This document shows positions 1 to 8,376 of a DNA stretch of 35,815 nt, piece after piece. This stretch comes from BRH-c54 sp036567945 (GTDB lineage Bacteria > Bacteroidota > Bacteroidia > Flavobacteriales_E > Vicingaceae), in contig DATCTM010000001.1 in NCBI GenBank assembly GCA_036567945.1, forward strand, positions 1 to 35,815, given 5' to 3'. Made by a program: the position numbers and the translations under genes. Below the pieces are notes generated by a model. The model saw nothing but the letters and a program-made list of their open reading frames with translations, did not search any database and had not been told where the DNA came from. Positions within the stretch are counted from its first letter, which is position 1. Each line of letters opens with the position of its first letter.

Positions 1-2
1 TA

Positions 3-362
3 TATAATGTATGGCTTACAGTAACAAATGAACATGGTTGTGTTGACTCTACAATGAGAGTTGTAACTATTACTGATATCTTCTTGTTTTATGTACCTAA
101 CTCATTTACTCCAGACTCAGATAACTTAAATGAAACTTTTAGAGCTTATGGAGAAGGTATTGATTTATCTCAATTCAAAATGTACATTTTTGACAGATGG
201 GGAGAAAAAATATTTGAAACAGACAACATTGAAGAAGGTTGGGATGGAACATACATGGGCGCTCCTGCTCCTGTAGGAACTTATGTCTGGAGAATAGAAA
301 CCAAAGAGTTATTTGTAAACAGACGTCATGAAATGATGGGACATGTTAACTTATTAAGATAA
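3..362 (+). CDS. Gliding-motility-associated C-terminal domain protein, 3' end (partial)
   Basis: This is the last 119 residues of a larger gene that begins before the window. The open frame runs in from the left edge, so the ATG at 54 is internal. The first ~25 residues look like the last strands of a PKD/Ig-like repeat (a WLTV strand followed by a GCVDS turn). The rest matches the CHU_C / gliding-motility-associated C-terminal domain: a VPNSFTPD start, an IFDRWGE core, a GWDGTY turn and a VGTYVWR strand. In Bacteroidota this domain ends very long, repetitive surface or secreted proteins and is linked to export by the type IX secretion system. Role in adhesion or gliding is inferred. A strong hairpin follows the stop codon directly, so this is the end of its transcript. 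Confidence 0.9.
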   Translation, partial: YNVWLTVTNEHGCVDSTMRVVTITDIFLFYVPNSFTPDSDNLNETFRAYGEGIDLSQFKMYIFDRWGEKIFETDNIEEGWDGTYMGAPAPVGTYVWRIETKELFVNRRHEMMGHVNLLR

Positions 363-372
363 TAAAAAACAA

Positions 373-429
373 TTATACAAAAAAGAAAAGCGATTGAGTA
401 ATACTCAATCGCTTTTCTTTTTTGTATAA
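373..429. terminator. 27-bp perfect inverted repeat, bidirectional terminator
   Basis: The arms 373-399 and 403-429 are exact reverse complements around a 3-nt loop (AAT). The inner part is GC-richer (AAAGCGATTGAGT) and the outer part is A-rich on the left and T-rich on the right, giving a U-tract in either direction. It lies between two convergent genes, the surface-protein gene ending at 362 and korB ending at 443, and can stop both transcripts. Confidence 0.9.
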
Positions 430-442
430 CTTAACAACAGTT

Positions 443-1465
443 TTATATCTCCCAAGTTACTCCACTATTAACCACCTCGTCAATAGAAGAAAATTTAGCT
501 TTAGTTTTTTCATGGCTGATTTGCTCCCATAACTTATCATTAAAAGTAGATGCTTTAACACTTCTTATAACCCCAAAAGCAACTGGCATTTCAGGCAAGG
601 TCATATTAACTAACATATTATGTAGTGTTTCATCCTCGCAATAAGCATCATGCACTAAAATATCTTTTTCAGTAACACCGTTCTCGCCAATAGTAACCAC
701 TTCTAATTTTAACCCATTTAAACGAATACCTTTATTATTCTCTTTCCCAAATATCATTGGTTTACCATGCTCTAACCAAAGTTGATTATCTAATTTTAGA
801 TCTTTATCAGTAACAGCAGAAAAAACCTTATCATTAAAAATCACACAATTCTGTAATATTTCCACTAAAGAAGTTCCTCTATGTTTTTCTGCTTCAACAA
901 AAACATCTACCATTTTTTTGGGATCAACATCTACTACTCTTGCAAAAAATGTTGCTCCAGCTCCAATAGCCAATTTACCTGGATTAAATGCTTTATCAAC
1001 CGTTCCTTGTGGAGATGATTTAGTTTGAATACCTGTTTTTGATGTTGGAGAAAACTGTCCTTTGGTTAATCCATAAATTTCATTATTAAAAAGAATCATG
1101 TTGATATCCACATTTCTTCTTAATACATGAACAAAATGATTTCCTCCTATGGCTAAAGCATCTCCATCTCCTGTAATTTGCCAAACACTTAAATCTGGAT
1201 TAGCCAACTTAACACCCGTAGCAATAGCAGGAGCTCTACCATGAATTGAATGGAATCCATACGTTTCTACATAATAAGGAAAACGAGATGAACATCCAAT
1301 TCCGGAAATGAAAACGATATCTTTTTTCTCTTTTCCTATTTGAGGTAAAGCTTTTTGCATAGCACTCAAGATAGCATAATCTCCGCAACCCGGACACCAT
1401 CTAACATCTTGATCGGTAGAAAAATCTTTAAAAGTGAGTTCTTGGTCTTTAACTAAGTGTTCCAT
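443..1465 (-). CDS. korB: 2-oxoacid:ferredoxin oxidoreductase, beta subunit (KorB type)
   Basis: This is the thiamine-pyrophosphate-binding subunit of a 2-oxoglutarate (or broader 2-oxoacid):ferredoxin oxidoreductase. The enzyme oxidatively decarboxylates the oxoacid to acyl-CoA and reduces ferredoxin in the cytoplasm. The 340 residues carry the TPP motif GDGDA (99-103) followed by IGGNH and NNEIYGLTKGQ (127-137). Cys24, Cys27, Cys58 and Cys207 are at the positions expected to bind a [4Fe-4S] cluster in this family. The gene follows korA with an 8-bp gap, so both are one transcript. The long C-terminal part after the TPP domain is typical of KorB rather than of the shorter pyruvate enzymes. 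Assignment to 2-oxoglutarate rather than another oxoacid is by family resemblance only. Confidence 0.93.
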   Translation of the reverse strand: MEHLVKDQELTFKDFSTDQDVRWCPGCGDYAILSAMQKALPQIGKEKKDIVFISGIGCSSRFPYYVETYGFHSIHGRAPAIATGVKLANPDLSVWQITGDGDALAIGGNHFVHVLRRNVDINMILFNNEIYGLTKGQFSPTSKTGIQTKSSPQGTVDKAFNPGKLAIGAGATFFARVVDVDPKKMVDVFVEAEKHRGTSLVEILQNCVIFNDKVFSAVTDKDLKLDNQLWLEHGKPMIFGKENNKGIRLNGLKLEVVTIGENGVTEKDILVHDAYCEDETLHNMLVNMTLPEMPVAFGVIRSVKASTFNDKLWEQISHEKTKAKFSSIDEVVNSGVTWEI

Positions 1466-1473
1466 TAAAATAA

Positions 1474-3306
1474 TTATTTTAAATATTTAGTAAATTCGTT
1501 AATTAGTTCTTTTTTAGAAAAAGGTAATCCTTGTACCTTATTATATTGTTGGTAATTGAACTGCGACAATTCTCCCTTAAGTAAACGGATAAATTGACCT
1601 GAGTTTAATTCACAAACCAATATAGTTTTGTATTTAGAAAAAACTTTTTCCGTATTTTTTGGAAGTGGATTAATATAATTGAAATGTGCAAAACCAACGT
1701 TTTTGTATTCTTTAGTTAATTCACTAAAAGCTGTAAGAATACTTCCATAAGTTCCTCCCCAACCAACAATTAATAAGTCTCCTTCTGAAGCTCCTTGAAC
1801 ACTAAGCTCAGGAATAAAATTAGCTACTCTTTTCACTTTATCAGCTCTAAGGGTTACCATCTTCTCATGATTTTCTGGCTCATAAGAAACATTTCCAGAA
1901 ACATCTTGTTTTTCTAGGCCTCCAATTCGGTGTTCCAATTCTTTTGTTCCTGGTATAGCCCATTGTCTGGCAAGTTTTTTCTCATCTCTTAAATATGGAC
2001 TCCATCCTTCTTTTTTAATTGCCATATTCAGCGTAATTGAAGGCATATCAGCCAATTTCTTAATTCTCCATGGTTCGGCACCATTAGCAATAAATCCATC
2101 CGTTAATAAAATAACCGGAGTCATGTGTTCTAAAGCCAATTTTGCAGCTTGGTATGCAAAATCAAAACAATTTGATGGTGTACTAGCCGCAATAACAATT
2201 ACAGGGCTTTCTCCATTTCTTCCATAAACTGCTTGCATTAAATCTGATTGTTCAGTTTTTGTTGGTAACCCTGTAGAAGGACCTCCCCGCTGAACATCAA
2301 TAATTACAATAGGAAGCTCTGTCATCATCGCTAAGCCTATCGCTTCACCTTTTAAAGCTAATCCGGGACCTGAAGTTGATGTGACTGCTAAATTTCCGGC
2401 AAAACTTGCTCCTATAGCAGAGCAAATACCTGCAATTTCATCTTCAGCTTGAAAAGAAATAACATCAAAATTTTTATACTTTGATAGTTCATGTAAAATA
2501 TCAGAAGCAGGTGTAATTGGATAAGTTCCTAAAAATAATTTTAATTTCGTTGCTTCAGCAGCAGCTAATAACCCCCAAGCTGTAGCTATATTTCCGGTAA
2601 TACTTCTGTATTTTCCTTTTGGTAATGCAGCTGGTTTTATAGTATAATTCGATGGCAATAATTCTACTGTAATAGCAAAATTATACCCTGCTTTTAATGC
2701 AGCCTTATTCGCTTTGGCTAATTCAGGGCTTTTAGAAAACTTAGCATCTAAAAAGTTTTCGGTAATATCTAATGGCCTGTTAAACAACCAATAAACTATC
2801 CCCAAAGCAAACATGTTTTTACTTCTGGTTCTACTTTTGTTTTCTATATCAAATTGAGCAACACTTTCTTTTGTTAAGCTAGTTATGGGTGCTTGAATTA
2901 AATTATATCCATCCAACGTACCATCTTCTAAAGGATTAGAAGTAAATTGTGCTTTCTCAAAATCTTTAACCTTAAAACTATCGCTATCTATTATTATAGT
3001 TCCTCTATCTTTTATGGATGTTAAGTTAGCTTTTAACGCTGCTGGGTTCATAGCTACTAAGACATCTGCTTCATCTCCCGGAGAAAAAACTGATGTACTA
3101 CCAAATTGTATTTTAAATCCACTAACTCCCGCTACTGTTCCCTGCGGAGCTCTAATTTCTGCTGGAAAATCAGGGAAAGTAGATAAATCGTTGCCAATAA
3201 AAGCTGTTGTGTTACTAAACTGCGATCCTGTAAGTTGCATTCCATCACCAGAGTCGCCAGCAAACTTAATTACTACCTCTTCTAGTTCTTCTATATTTTT
3301 TGTCAT
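1474..3306 (-). CDS. korA: 2-oxoacid:ferredoxin oxidoreductase, fused gamma-alpha subunit (KorA type)
   Basis: This is the partner of korB. The 610-residue protein fuses two subunits. Residues ~10-200 form the gamma domain, starting with KFAGDSGDGMQLTG, and residues ~235-610 form the pyrimidine-binding alpha domain, with TYPITPASD at 261-269, the QAEDE segment near 286-290 and the SGPG turn near 312. This gamma-alpha fusion is the usual KorA layout in Bacteroidota and many actinobacteria. It is first in the korA-korB operon. A Bacteroidota -7 box (TAACTTTG on the minus strand, 3325-3332) lies 18 bp upstream of the ATG, with a TTTG -33 candidate at 3349-3352. It likely feeds the TCA cycle or supplies reduced ferredoxin. 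Confidence 0.94.
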   Translation of the reverse strand: MTKNIEELEEVVIKFAGDSGDGMQLTGSQFSNTTAFIGNDLSTFPDFPAEIRAPQGTVAGVSGFKIQFGSTSVFSPGDEADVLVAMNPAALKANLTSIKDRGTIIIDSDSFKVKDFEKAQFTSNPLEDGTLDGYNLIQAPITSLTKESVAQFDIENKSRTRSKNMFALGIVYWLFNRPLDITENFLDAKFSKSPELAKANKAALKAGYNFAITVELLPSNYTIKPAALPKGKYRSITGNIATAWGLLAAAEATKLKLFLGTYPITPASDILHELSKYKNFDVISFQAEDEIAGICSAIGASFAGNLAVTSTSGPGLALKGEAIGLAMMTELPIVIIDVQRGGPSTGLPTKTEQSDLMQAVYGRNGESPVIVIAASTPSNCFDFAYQAAKLALEHMTPVILLTDGFIANGAEPWRIKKLADMPSITLNMAIKKEGWSPYLRDEKKLARQWAIPGTKELEHRIGGLEKQDVSGNVSYEPENHEKMVTLRADKVKRVANFIPELSVQGASEGDLLIVGWGGTYGSILTAFSELTKEYKNVGFAHFNYINPLPKNTEKVFSKYKTILVCELNSGQFIRLLKGELSQFNYQQYNKVQGLPFSKKELINEFTKYLK

Positions 3307-3324
3307 AATAGCATTTTTACATTA

Positions 3325-3352
3325 CAAAGTTACTATTTAGAACCTTTACAAA
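3325..3352 (-). promoter_or_regulatory. korAB promoter
   Basis: On the minus strand, TAACTTTG (3332-3325) fits the Bacteroidota -7 consensus TAnnTTTG exactly. A TTTG at 3352-3349 could be the -33 element, with spacing 16-17, slightly short. The korA ATG follows 18 bp downstream of the -7 box. Confidence 0.6.
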
Positions 3353-3419
3353 TTATTTTGAAGGGTGGTAATTGTTAAGGAAAAATAAAAAGGTGATTTT
3401 TTAAGCTCGTAATTAAGCA

Positions 3420-4319
3420 TTATTTGAATAAATACCTTATTCCAAGAACAAAATGGTAGCGAGATATCTGACTTTCTTTATATTCTTTATCAATTTTAAA
3501 TGTTTCTCCGTTTATTTCCATCTCATTAATATACGTTCTGTTATATGCTACATTTAAACCTATAGCTAAATTTCGCCATAATTTATAATCATACCCGGCA
3601 GCAACGTTAAAGGCATAACCATTTGCTTCAGTTTTAAATTTTTCTGTTAGTGTTATATTGTTATTAATATAAAATGTTTTTCCAAAAGAAAAGTCGATAT
3701 ACACTCCACTTGTAAAATCTTTCTGTAACCATCTTAAAACAAAAGAACCTGCAAGGTAATTCATAGTAATATCATCACTCAATTGCCCTATTAAGGTGTT
3801 GCCATTTTCATCTGTAATTAACATATTATCCGATTGATGTTTACTAGTAAAATTTGAAGCTTTAATTCCCAAGCCATAATTAAACCCTTCGGGAAAATAA
3901 TGTGCTTCAAAAGTAGCATTATAGCCACTCTTAAGTTCTTTTGTATAAGCATTCTCTTTTGTGTTTTGATAATCAAAATAACCCAATCCATAACTAGCTG
4001 AAAACCGAAAAAGTGGAGCTGATTTCCTTGCTATTTTTACTCTTTCTTTTTTTATTTTTTTTACTATTGCCACAGTATCCTGTTGCTCAAAAGAATGATT
4101 AAAATAATATGAATTAACTTGAGTTAACAATAATGATGAATTATACGGTACGCTATCAGTTGGAATGGAAAAAAATATTTTTTGAGCCCCAACACTTTCT
4201 ATCTTGCAATAAACGGTATCATCACCATTAATAACAATATAATCCTGAGCAATTAAAAAATTGCTTACCATTATAGCAATTACCAACAAATAATACTTCA
4301 TTTTATTTAATACCAACAT
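3420..4319 (-). CDS. Outer-membrane beta-barrel protein of unknown function
   Basis: The predicted 299-residue protein has an N-terminal signal peptide, best seen if translation starts at the second ATG (4301): Lys-Tyr-Tyr, a hydrophobic stretch and an AQD cleavage-like site. After it comes a short domain (NGDDTVYCKIESVGAQKI), which resembles the small domain found at the N-terminus of several Bacteroidota envelope proteins. From about residue 100 the sequence alternates polar and hydrophobic residues with many aromatics and ends in a typical barrel strand (YHFVLGIRYLFK, terminal Phe-Lys). It starts 2 bp after galE stops, so it is co-transcribed with galE. No specific function can be assigned. 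It may be an envelope protein unrelated to sugar metabolism. Confidence 0.75.
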   Translation of the reverse strand: MLVLNKMKYYLLVIAIMVSNFLIAQDYIVINGDDTVYCKIESVGAQKIFFSIPTDSVPYNSSLLLTQVNSYYFNHSFEQQDTVAIVKKIKKERVKIARKSAPLFRFSASYGLGYFDYQNTKENAYTKELKSGYNATFEAHYFPEGFNYGLGIKASNFTSKHQSDNMLITDENGNTLIGQLSDDITMNYLAGSFVLRWLQKDFTSGVYIDFSFGKTFYINNNITLTEKFKTEANGYAFNVAAGYDYKLWRNLAIGLNVAYNRTYINEMEINGETFKIDKEYKESQISRYHFVLGIRYLFK

Positions 4320-4321
4320 GA

Positions 4322-5347
4322 CTATAAATTATTCTGTAAATTTTGTTCCCATTTCCAAGCAGAAAGCATCATATCTTCAATATTGTAAATAGGTTCCCAA
4401 TCTAATAATTGTTGAGCTTTTTGGTTGTTAGCATAAATAGCTTGAACATCTCCTTCTCTTCTTTTTCCTATAACATAATTTAATTTTTTACCACTAACTT
4501 TTTCAAACGCTTTTACCGCTTCTAACACACTCACTCCTTTTCCAGTTCCTAAATTAATAATGTTATGATTTTGAAAATCTTTATTCTCAATTAGTTTTTG
4601 CAATGCCAACACATGTGCCGAAGCGATGTCGCTTACATGTATATAATCTCTAATACAAGTCCCGTCAGCAGTAGGATAGTCTCCACCAAAAATGGTTAGC
4701 TGTTTTAATTTACCAATAGCTGTTTGAGTAATATAAGGCACTAAATTATTAGGTGTAGTAAGCGGCAACTCCCCATTTAAACCACTTTTATGAGCTCCTA
4801 CCGGATTAAAATACCTGAGTGAAATAGCTTTATAATTATTATTTACCATAATAAAATCATCCACTATTCTTTCTCCTATTTGTTTGGTATAAGCGTAAGG
4901 AGACTCAGCTTTTTCCAAAAGAGTTTCTTCGGTTACAGGTAACTCATTTACATTGCCATATACAGAACAAGAAGATGAAAAAATTAAGTTTGAAACATTA
5001 AACTCTTTTTGACAAGATAAAATATTAATTAATGAATTGATATTATTATCGTAATAAATTAATGGTTTTGCTACCGATTCAGGCACAGCCTTAAAAGCAG
5101 CAAAATGGATAATTCCTGAAATATCAGGATTTGCCTCAAACACTTTTTTGGTGGCTTCAACATCTTTTAAATCCACATTATAATATTGAAACTGCTTATT
5201 GGTAATTTCTTTTATTCTTTTATAAGTAGCTTCAGAAGAGTTCGCATAATTATCTACCGAAATTACTTCCCAATCGGTATTTTCTAATATCTCTATAATG
5301 GTATGTGAACCAATATAACCTGCTCCGCCTGTGATGAGTATTTTCAT
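4322..5347 (-). CDS. galE: UDP-glucose 4-epimerase
   Basis: This cytoplasmic extended-type SDR enzyme interconverts UDP-glucose and UDP-galactose. The 341-residue length is standard. The Rossmann motif G7-x2-G10-x2-G13 binds NAD, SSSCSVYG lies at 124-131, and Y151-x3-K155 is the catalytic pair. The C-terminal GKRREGDVQAIYA segment is characteristic of GalE. It is divergent from the methyltransferase at 5440 and followed within 2 bp by the outer-membrane protein gene. Its place beside the polysaccharide locus suggests it supplies UDP-galactose, or the N-acetyl form, to the glycosyltransferases. Confidence 0.95.
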   Translation of the reverse strand: MKILITGGAGYIGSHTIIEILENTDWEVISVDNYANSSEATYKRIKEITNKQFQYYNVDLKDVEATKKVFEANPDISGIIHFAAFKAVPESVAKPLIYYDNNINSLINILSCQKEFNVSNLIFSSSCSVYGNVNELPVTEETLLEKAESPYAYTKQIGERIVDDFIMVNNNYKAISLRYFNPVGAHKSGLNGELPLTTPNNLVPYITQTAIGKLKQLTIFGGDYPTADGTCIRDYIHVSDIASAHVLALQKLIENKDFQNHNIINLGTGKGVSVLEAVKAFEKVSGKKLNYVIGKRREGDVQAIYANNQKAQQLLDWEPIYNIEDMMLSAWKWEQNLQNNL

Positions 5348-5378
5348 TGTTAATTTTCTTTTTTATAAGATATACTAG

Positions 5379-5408
5379 TTTGAGTTCACTTGGTAATACT
5401 TATTTTTG
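5379..5408 (+). promoter_or_regulatory. Promoter of the methyltransferase gene at 5440
   Basis: A TTTG at 5379-5382 and TATTTTTG at 5401-5408 are separated by 18 bp, a full -33/-7 pair for the Bacteroidota housekeeping sigma factor. It lies inside the 5' part of the open frame that begins at 5347, so that upstream ATG cannot be the start used from this promoter. Confidence 0.65.
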
Positions 5409-5439
5409 TAAAAGTAACATATTCTATCAAAATAACACT

Positions 5440-6306
5440 TTGCAACATACAAAATGCCTTATAACCCAAACAGAAGACTTATATCCACTAAAAGGATATG
5501 AGAAAAATTACTTAGTAAAAAGCAGGTCGAGTGGTTTTGTATTTTGCTCTAAAATACCTACTGAAGAAGAAATTTATAACCATTACAACAATTATCCAAT
5601 AGGTTACGGTGCAGATTCGGCAATTACTACCATTAGAATTAATGAAGTTTTGGATGGTTTTGAAAAATTCAGAAAAACCAACAAGATATTGGATGTGGGT
5701 TGTGGACCGGGATTGTTTTTAATTGAAGCTAAAAAAAGAGGTTGGGAAGTTTACGGAACTGAGTTTACCGATAATCAATTAACCTATTTAAAAGACAAAG
5801 GTATAAACACCTTAAAAGGAAAACTTAGTGATGATTCTTTTGAAAATGAGCTGTTTGATGTGATTATTTCTAGCGAAGTTATTGAACATATTAATAATCC
5901 CGTTGAGGAAATACAACAATTTCATCGTTTACTTAGAAAAGGGGGAGTGGTATATATTACTACTCCTAATTTTAACGCCTTAGAAAGATATCTTCTTAAA
6001 GGAGACTATGAAATCATTGAATATCCTGAACACTTATGTTACTACACTCCAAAAACCATAAACTTATTACTAACCCAAAATGGATTTGAAAAATTAAAGA
6101 TTACTACAACAGGTATTAGTTTAGCCCGAATAAAAAAAAGTTTGAAAAGAAAAAATAATGAATCTACCGAAAATGTTGCTTCTGATGAAGCCTTACGTGA
6201 ACAATTAGAAACAGGGTATAAACGACATCTTAAATCTTTTATAAATGGACTACTCAATTTTTTCGGAATAGGCAATTCTTTAAAGGTTTGGTATGTAAAA
6301 GTTTAA
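5440..6306 (+). CDS. Class I SAM-dependent methyltransferase (Methyltransf_23 type)
   Basis: With the TTG start at 5440 the protein has 288 residues. The open frame extends back to an ATG at 5347, but those 31 residues are low-complexity and lie partly upstream of a good promoter (5379-5408), so TTG is preferred. Motif I, LDVGCGPG (84-91), binds S-adenosylmethionine; the downstream VIISSEVIEHI and GGVVYITTPN segments are motifs II-III. The N-terminal ~60 residues contain paired cysteines and a YNHY-type segment often found ahead of such domains in cell-surface carbohydrate loci. Likely substrate is a sugar or glycan, inferred from context. It is convergent with the next gene, and the two stops overlap by 4 bp (TTAA). 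Confidence 0.85.
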   Translation: MQHTKCLITQTEDLYPLKGYEKNYLVKSRSSGFVFCSKIPTEEEIYNHYNNYPIGYGADSAITTIRINEVLDGFEKFRKTNKILDVGCGPGLFLIEAKKRGWEVYGTEFTDNQLTYLKDKGINTLKGKLSDDSFENELFDVIISSEVIEHINNPVEEIQQFHRLLRKGGVVYITTPNFNALERYLLKGDYEIIEYPEHLCYYTPKTINLLLTQNGFEKLKITTTGISLARIKKSLKRKNNESTENVASDEALREQLETGYKRHLKSFINGLLNFFGIGNSLKVWYVKV

Positions 6307-7508
6307 TGTTTGAAATCATTATAAATCGCTGCATAAATTTTCTCTGCTATTTCAAAATTTCGGTATTTCTCTGCAATAGGTCTTATTTTATGGTAAATTT
6401 CTTCTCTAGAATTCTTACTTAATAAATTATCTATTTCTTTAATAGCTTTTAAATAAGCTGTTTCATTCAATTCTTCTATCACACTTCCTATTTTATTGTT
6501 TTTAATAATGTCGGAATCATCAGAAATATCTTTAGTAATTACAACAGGAAGTCCTAATGCCCAATACTCTCCATCTTTAATGGGTGTACAATAACGTTTT
6601 GTAGGAATAGGTTTAACAGGTGTAATACCAAAATCTCCCAACCCAATATAATTCGGAATTTCATGATGAGCCACAAATCGATGTATAATTGTTTTGGGAT
6701 TAACCTCGCTTTTAGAGGCATAGTTTTCAATTTCTAGTTTAGTATGAGCTGATAATATTAGTGCTCTAAATTTATCTCCCCAATAATTTTCAGCAACTTT
6801 AAAAAAATCAAATATATCTTCTTCTAAATAAATACCTCCAAACTTCCCTGCATACACACCAACAATTTTGTCCTGAAGTTTTAATTCTTCCACTAATATG
6901 TTATTTTTTAAATTAGCTTCAGAAAACAAAGTTAGATTAACACAAGCTGGTTTAACAAATATATTATTGCCATAAAAATGATACTTTTCTTTTGCATAGC
7001 TTTTCATTCCTTCCGTTGTTGCTATTAAATACTTGGCTCTTTTAGTTAATCTTTTTTCAAAGAAAAAAAGTAAGCGATAAGCCAACCCATTTTTTTTCCA
7101 CACACCATTTTCTACCATAGTTTCTGCATGTGGTTCATAACTATCAATTATAAGCGGCCTTCCTGTAAGTAAAGACAAAACATATCCTATCATACCAGCC
7201 GGAGTACACCAACAATGTATCACATCGATCTTTTCTTTTCTAATAGTCTTCAGCAACTTAAAAATAAGTCCCATCCACATCATTAACCCCTTTAAACTTA
7301 GTGGATGATAATCAATAAGTATATTCTTAATTTTAGTGTGATTATTGTTTATAGGTTGATTATTTTTTTCAAGCGTTGTAAGAAAAATCCTAGCCTCATT
7401 GGGTAGATGATTCGCAATAATATTTAAATAAGGCAAGGTATAAGTTTGAATCAGCGCATCATTATAGCTCCAAGATGTAATAACTAATATGTTTTCTCTA
7501 TTTTTCAT
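6303..7508 (-). CDS. Glycosyltransferase, GT4-like (GT-B fold)
   Basis: This 401-residue protein has the two-lobe GT-B layout. The N-terminal half contains a hydrophobic KEKIDVIHCWCTPAG segment, and the C-terminal half contains VYAGKFGG and an acidic stretch ending GSVI near residues 325-345, where the nucleotide-sugar phosphates normally bind. The family transfers sugars from activated donors onto lipid-linked intermediates at the inner face of the membrane. It is the last gene of the left-going polysaccharide operon and overlaps the preceding GT2 gene by 11 bp, which suggests coupled translation. Donor and acceptor cannot be told from sequence. Confidence 0.82.
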   Translation of the reverse strand: MKNRENILVITSWSYNDALIQTYTLPYLNIIANHLPNEARIFLTTLEKNNQPINNNHTKIKNILIDYHPLSLKGLMMWMGLIFKLLKTIRKEKIDVIHCWCTPAGMIGYVLSLLTGRPLIIDSYEPHAETMVENGVWKKNGLAYRLLFFFEKRLTKRAKYLIATTEGMKSYAKEKYHFYGNNIFVKPACVNLTLFSEANLKNNILVEELKLQDKIVGVYAGKFGGIYLEEDIFDFFKVAENYWGDKFRALILSAHTKLEIENYASKSEVNPKTIIHRFVAHHEIPNYIGLGDFGITPVKPIPTKRYCTPIKDGEYWALGLPVVITKDISDDSDIIKNNKIGSVIEELNETAYLKAIKEIDNLLSKNSREEIYHKIRPIAEKYRNFEIAEKIYAAIYNDFKH

Positions 7509-8376
7509 TAACTATTTTCTTGAAAATTAATGCAATTGATGGAGGATAGGTTACAATTGCTAACAATAAAAAATACAAACCTCGAAGCTTGTTATTACCA
7601 TTTTTCCACCAACTACCGGCTAAAATAAGATATAAATTAGAAAAACATTGTTTCTTAAACCAATAGGAATGAAAAAGTTGTTGTTTTTCGCATTTTCTAA
7701 ATAGATAAGTACTGTCTTTTTCGAGTAAGTCTACGTTTTTTGACATGTTTTCAGGATGAATTCTATAATTCCACAATACTTCAGAAATAACACCAAATTT
7801 AAATCTATTGGCTAACGCTTGAATTAATATATCCTGATCAGCATTATTAGATAAATTGACATCAAAACCGCCTATTTTATGTAAAACTTCTTTTTTAAAT
7901 ACTATTCCTGAAGGTGCTGTATTATAGTTAGCTTTTAGACTCAATAAATCGGATATTTTTAAATTATTTTCTCCTTTTAAAATTCTATTTATTGGTTTAG
8001 ATTGTTCATCAATCATTTGACAATAGGAATATACTACATCATAATCTGTTGATGTAAGGAATTTTACCTTTTTTTCTAAATTAGTTGCGTGCCAAACATC
8101 GTCTGCATCTAAAAAAGTAACCAATTCGCCTTTTGCTACTTCTAATCCTCTGTTACGAGTATCAGATACTCCTGAATTAGACTTATTAATCAATTGAATT
8201 CTATTATCTTTTTCTGAAAATTGATTTAAAATTGTAGCAGAATTATCTGTTGATCCATCATTAACAATGATAATTTCCCAATTAGAATAAGACTGATTAA
8301 TCACCGAATCGATGGTTTCTGCAATGAATTTTTCTGCATTGTAGCAAGGGATAATAATAGAGACTAATGTTTTCAG
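7498..8376 (-). CDS. Glycosyltransferase family 2, probable CTG start
   Basis: This is a GT-A inverting glycosyltransferase. The first in-frame conventional start is GTG at 8304, but that would cut off the first beta strand of the family. The frame continues upstream as KTLVSIIIPCYNAEKF, the standard GT2 N-terminus, and is closed by an in-frame TGA at 8401-8403. The only start-like codon in between is CTG at 8376, whose last two bases plus A form the TGA stop of the upstream FkbM gene (CTGA), so a CTG start is proposed, giving 292 residues. NDGSTD (39-44) and LDADD (89-93, the metal-binding DxD) are intact. The C-terminal ~60 residues look membrane-associated. The function fits sugar addition to the repeat unit. 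Confidence 0.8.
   Translation of the reverse strand: MKTLVSIIIPCYNAEKFIAETIDSVINQSYSNWEIIIVNDGSTDNSATILNQFSEKDNRIQLINKSNSGVSDTRNRGLEVAKGELVTFLDADDVWHATNLEKKVKFLTSTDYDVVYSYCQMIDEQSKPINRILKGENNLKISDLLSLKANYNTAPSGIVFKKEVLHKIGGFDVNLSNNADQDILIQALANRFKFGVISEVLWNYRIHPENMSKNVDLLEKDSTYLFRKCEKQQLFHSYWFKKQCFSNLYLILAGSWWKNGNNKLRGLYFLLLAIVTYPPSIALIFKKIVNEK

Noticed and set aside
3014..3340. A 108-residue plus-strand frame over korA
   Set aside because: It is antisense to the conserved gamma domain of korA, and its composition follows the codons of korA. It is a shadow.
5347..5439. N-terminal extension of the methyltransferase from the ATG at 5347
   Set aside because: The stretch overlaps the divergent galE start and contains a complete promoter. 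It reads as low-complexity sequence unlike the family.
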